DNA of 64,000 nt, from the NCBI RefSeq assembly GCF_001468225.1, contig NZ_LNRU01000013.1, forward strand, positions 62,001 through 126,000. Reading direction: 5' to 3'. The position numbers were made by a program, and so were the translations under genes. A model generated the notes under the pieces. That model saw nothing but the letters and a program-made list of their open reading frames with translations. It was not told where the DNA came from and made no database searches. The DNA comes from Sphingopyxis sp. H053 (GTDB lineage Bacteria > Pseudomonadota > Alphaproteobacteria > Sphingomonadales > Sphingomonadaceae). Position 1 is the first letter of the stretch. Every line of letters begins with the position of its first letter. Positions 61,693 through 64,000 of the stretch are shown here, one piece after another.

Positions 61693-61783
61693 CGTCACCC
61701 CGGACTTGATCCGGGGTCCATGACGGCATGTGCCGTGCTTCCGGCGAGGGCGCTGTGGATTCCGGATCAAGTCCGGGATGACG
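61693..61783. repeat. Long inverted repeat, CGTCAYCCCGGACTTG family, copy 1
   Basis: A 27-base left arm (61693-61719) starting CGTCACCCCGGACTTGATCC and a right arm (61757-61783) that is its near-perfect reverse complement flank a 37-base spacer. The same unit occurs at 63339-63414 in the opposite orientation. It is a REP/MITE-like intergenic element of the type abundant in sphingomonads. Confidence 0.75.
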
Positions 61784-61795
61784 AAGGGAAGAGGG

Positions 61796-62113
61796 TCAAA
61801 CCGCCTGCCAGTCGAACGTCAACGGCGCCTCGCGAAAGGCGAAGCGGTCGAGGTGGCGCGCCACCACGTCCTTCATCGCCTCGACATGCTCGGCGTTGCT
61901 GGCGTCGATGCGGGCCAACAGTGCGTCGGCGCCCGCATCGAACGTCACCAGCGCGTCGCTCGTCCATTCGGCACCGCGCGCATCCTTGGGGAAGGTCACG
62001 GTGCCGTGGTCTGCGGTGAATTCGACGACGAGATTGTGCTGCCAATGCTTGCACAGCTGCTGCAGATATTTGCTCGCGTGGCTCGTGGGCACGCTGGCGA
62101 TCGCGCTGCTCAT
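61796..62113 (-). CDS. DUF2218 domain protein
   Basis: Protein of 105 residues: SHASKYLQQLCKHWQHNL near the N-terminus and FTADHGTVTFPKDARGAEWT further on are the DUF2218 hallmarks. No signal peptide. The ATG at 62113 overlaps the PadR stop (TGATG), so the two are co-translated. The family often lies beside iron or siderophore-related regulators; function unknown. Confidence 0.88.
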   Translation of the reverse strand: MSSAIASVPTSHASKYLQQLCKHWQHNLVVEFTADHGTVTFPKDARGAEWTSDALVTFDAGADALLARIDASNAEHVEAMKDVVARHLDRFAFREAPLTFDWQAV

Positions 62114-62718
62114 CACAGCCGCTCGATCTTTTGCGCCGCCTCGTCGATCAGCGCGACGATGTCGTGCAACGCGGCATTGTCGAGATCGCGGTCGCCGAGC
62201 CGGTTCATCAGAACCTGCCGCAGATTGCCCATCGCGCGGCGCACCGAAGCCGAGTCCGTGCGCTGCGTTTCTTCCCCGACCGCGGTCAGGCGTGTGATCG
62301 CGGCTTCGACGATCTCGCTATTGGCGTCGAGTTCGGCGCGTCCTGCGTCGGTGATCGCAAACAGCTTTTTCGCGCCGTCGCTCTCTTGCGCTTCGATCAG
62401 GCCCATGTCGTCGAGCATCGTCAGCGTCGGATAGATGACGCCGGGGCTCGGCGCATAGGAACCGCCGGTCAGCTCCTCGATGTGGCGGATCAGGTCGTAG
62501 CCGTGGCGCGGCTCGTCGGCGATCAGCTTGAGCAATACGAGCCGCAGCTCGCCGCCATCGAACATCCGGCGGCGCTCGCCGCGCTCGCCCCGGCCGCCGC
62601 CGCGGCGGCCCCCGCCGCCAAAGCCATGCCCGAACCCGTGGCCAAAGCCGCGTCCGCCGCGATGCATCGCATGCCGCCCGCCGCAACCGCGGCCATCCAT
62701 TTTCGCATAGAATATCAT
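62113..62718 (-). CDS. PadR-family regulator with Gly/His/Arg-rich N-terminus
   Basis: Regulator of 201 residues. Residues ~8-50 are a Gly/His/Arg-rich tail (GFGHGFGHGFGGGG), followed by a PadR winged helix (LRLVLLKLIADEPRHGYDLI, SYAPSPGVIYPTLTMLDDMG) and a C-terminal dimerisation helix. The tail could bind divalent metal; this kind of extension is found in some metal-responsive PadR proteins (e.g. YqjI-type). AAGGA precedes the ATG. A palindrome (62750-62763) lies just upstream. Confidence 0.88.
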   Translation of the reverse strand: MIFYAKMDGRGCGGRHAMHRGGRGFGHGFGHGFGGGGRRGGGRGERGERRRMFDGGELRLVLLKLIADEPRHGYDLIRHIEELTGGSYAPSPGVIYPTLTMLDDMGLIEAQESDGAKKLFAITDAGRAELDANSEIVEAAITRLTAVGEETQRTDSASVRRAMGNLRQVLMNRLGDRDLDNAALHDIVALIDEAAQKIERL

Positions 62719-62749
62719 TTTCGTTCCTTAGAGTGATTCTAGATGCGTC

Positions 62750-62763
62750 TAAGATATATCTTA
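62750..62763. promoter_or_regulatory. Candidate PadR operator
   Basis: TAAGATATATCTTA is a perfect 14-base palindrome in an AT-rich patch 32 bases before the PadR start. Position and symmetry fit autoregulation by the PadR protein encoded next to it. Confidence 0.55.
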
Positions 62764-62817
62764 AGAAAGGATGCGCAAGGGGCTTCGGGAAAAATTCTCG
62801 ACGGACATACGGGGCGA

Positions 62818-63261
62818 TCAGCTTTGGCGTGTGAAGCGCAAGTGGATCAGCGGATAGGCCCGCCCCTGGCCATCGCGCTCCGACCGGCCGGTGGGCACGA
62901 AACCCAGGCGCTCATAAAAGCCGACCGCTTGACCATTCTGCTCGTTCACTTCGGTCGTAAGTGTCGGATGGCGTTCCAGCGCATGCGCGACCAGTGCCCG
63001 CCCGATACCGGCCCCGCGATATGCGGGATCGATGAACAGCGCCTCCATGCTCGATCCGTCGAGCAGCATGAAGCCGATCGGACGGTCATCGGCGTCGACC
63101 GCGAGCCAGAGCGATGCTGCGGGCAGGAAGCCCCGGACTTCGGCTTCGATCGCGGCGCGATCTTCGGCCGTCAGGAAGTCGTGCGTCGCATCGACGGCGT
63201 CGCGCCAGATCTCGACGGCGCGTTCTCCGTCGGCGGGTGACGATGGTCGGATCCGGATCAT
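62818..63261 (-). CDS. GNAT-family acetyltransferase
   Basis: Acetyl-CoA-dependent N-acetyltransferase of 147 residues: MIRIRPSSPADGERAVEIWR at the start, motif A RGAGIGRALVAHAL, and NGQAVGFYERLGFVPTGRSE near the C-terminus. ATG 63261 is chosen; the frame stays open upstream only because it crosses the repeat at 63339. Substrate unknown. It stands between two copies of an inverted repeat. Confidence 0.9.
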   Translation of the reverse strand: MIRIRPSSPADGERAVEIWRDAVDATHDFLTAEDRAAIEAEVRGFLPAASLWLAVDADDRPIGFMLLDGSSMEALFIDPAYRGAGIGRALVAHALERHPTLTTEVNEQNGQAVGFYERLGFVPTGRSERDGQGRAYPLIHLRFTRQS

Positions 63262-63338
63262 GGCGGTGCCATAAGGAAGCTCCGCCCCCGCGCCAAGTTT
63301 CCTTTCCGCTTTAGCTAGAGAGCCGCCATTCCTAATAT

Positions 63339-63414
63339 CGTCATCCCGGACTTGATCCGGGATCCGTTTACCGGGCGACAGTTCGATGGACCCCGGATCA
63401 AGTCCGGGGTGACG
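63339..63414. repeat. Long inverted repeat, CGTCAYCCCGGACTTG family, copy 2
   Basis: Arms at 63339-63365 and 63388-63414 with a 22-base spacer. The right arm read on the reverse strand is identical over 27 bases to the left arm of the copy at 61693, so the two copies are in inverted orientation. They bracket the DUF2218-PadR-GNAT segment. Confidence 0.75.
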
Positions 63415-63443
63415 ATGAGGGGTAGGGCAGTCCCTATCACACC

Positions 63444-63471
63444 TTGACTCTGCGCCCATCGACGCTATTAG
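63444..63471 (+). promoter_or_regulatory. Probable rplJ promoter
   Basis: TTGACT (63444-63449) and TATTAG (63466-63471) with a 16-base spacer. The following ~275-base untranslated leader before rplJ is the usual place for L10 autoregulation; its internal structure was not resolved by eye. The interval 63262-63745 otherwise holds only the inverted repeat and no gene. Confidence 0.5.
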
Positions 63472-63745
63472 CGCCCCCGTGTTGTCTGGGCTTTGGCCTT
63501 GGCAATTCCGTCCGAGACAGTTGGTGAAGGGGATTTGCCCTTCTTAATTTCCAGCCGAGACGGGGAACAGTCTTTTTCGGTCGCCCGCCTGTTTGATCAG
63601 GCGACGCGTCTTGACCGACCCCATCGGACATCGTTGCGCAAATGCAGGTGAGCCTTGGCTCGCGCCGGCATTTGCGTGTGTTAGCCGCCCGGCGGCGCGT
63701 GCGTTTCGGCGTGCGCGCATCCGGGCAGATGAGTGGAGTATAGGC

Positions 63746-64000
63746 ATGGATCGTACGGAAAAGGCCGAAGCCGTATCCTCGCTGAACGCTACGCTGGGAT
63801 CAGCTGCTGCTGTTGTGGTCGTCCGCAACCTCGGCATGACCGTCGCTCAGTCGACGGTGCTGCGCCAGCAGATGCGCGATGCAGGGGCCGACTTTCGCGT
63901 CACGAAGAACCGTCTTGCCAAAATCGCGCTCGATGGCACGTCCTACACCGGTATCGGCGAACTGCTGACCGGTCCCACGGCCCTCGCAACCTCGACCGAC
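63746..64000 (+). CDS. rplJ: 50S ribosomal protein L10, cut by window edge
   Basis: First 85 codons of L10: MDRTEKAEAVSSLNATLGSA, VRNLGMTVAQSTVLRQQMRD and ADFRVTKNRLAKIALDGTSY. It anchors the L7/L12 stalk on the ribosome and autoregulates its message. The rest lies beyond the window. It is about 8 kb from rplA, whereas in most bacteria rplA and rplJ are neighbours. Confidence 0.97.
   Translation, partial: MDRTEKAEAVSSLNATLGSAAAVVVVRNLGMTVAQSTVLRQQMRDAGADFRVTKNRLAKIALDGTSYTGIGELLTGPTALATSTD

Noticed and set aside
63262..63459. N-terminal extension of the GNAT protein
   Set aside because: The extension is simply the translated inverted repeat at 63339-63414; the ATG at 63261 starts the conserved domain.

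Overview
The window is dense, high-GC bacterial chromosome from an alphaproteobacterium, most likely a sphingomonad such as Sphingopyxis. This rests on four large TonB-dependent receptors with long signal peptides and IVTAQRR/IVTATRR-type TonB boxes, short operons joined by ATGA/GTGA overlaps, the sphingomonad look of the SecE/NusG/L11/L1 proteins, and the CGTCATCCCGGA-type intergenic repeats. The genus is an inference; the order is well supported. I saw no rRNA, tRNA, CRISPR array, phage or complete insertion sequence.

Region 1 (1-5.0 kb): a truncated acyl-CoA dehydrogenase, a LuxR-type regulator with a lux-box-like palindrome in front of it, a TonB-dependent receptor and an MpaB/DUF2236-family oxygenase. 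It looks like uptake and oxidation of a hydrophobic carbon source.

Region 2 (5.0-27.6 kb) is the most interesting part. It reads as a dedicated locus for scavenging D-amino-acid (probably D-glutamate) peptides: an N-acyl-D-amino-acid deacylase-like amidohydrolase, an XRE-cupin regulator, two serine (S12) hydrolases, two M19 dipeptidases (one canonical, one lacking key metal ligands), a dipeptide-epimerase/DgcA-like enzyme, a DUF1611/DgcN-like enzyme, a YkvI-like permease, two TonB-dependent receptors, a DctB/DctD two-component pair, a DctA-type Na+/dicarboxylate-amino acid symporter and an SGNH hydrolase. Two near-identical promoter elements drive the two halves of the peptide operon next to the XRE-cupin gene. 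The proposed flow is outer-membrane import, periplasmic trimming, inner-membrane import, then conversion of D-Glu through N-acetyl-D-Glu to N-acetyl-L-Glu.

Region 3 (27.7-35.3 kb): housekeeping and envelope genes: an alpha/beta hydrolase-OsmC fusion, a YetF-like membrane protein, a patatin with an internal membrane segment, a class A penicillin-binding protein and an AlkD-like HEAT-repeat protein.

Region 4 (35.5-44.2 kb): a TetR-controlled catabolic operon (TonB-dependent receptor, MFS carrier, carboxylesterase, acyl-CoA ligase, TetR, SDR) bracketed by two matching palindromic operators. The likely job is uptake, ester hydrolysis, CoA activation and beta-oxidation of an ester substrate.

Region 5 (44.2-52.3 kb): a tripartite RND efflux pump (OprM-MexB-MexA type) divergent from its own TetR, with a perfect 16-bp palindrome between them. 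A GPH-type carrier follows, whose stop codon is supplied by a MITE-like inverted-repeat element.

Region 6 (52.5-64.0 kb): the secE-nusG-rplK-rplA cluster with an acyl-CoA thioesterase inserted between nusG and rplK. About 8 kb of mixed genes (ccmAB, metallopeptidase, pterin dehydratase, APC permease, DUF2975/XRE pair, PadR, GNAT and others) then intervene before rplJ, which runs off the end.
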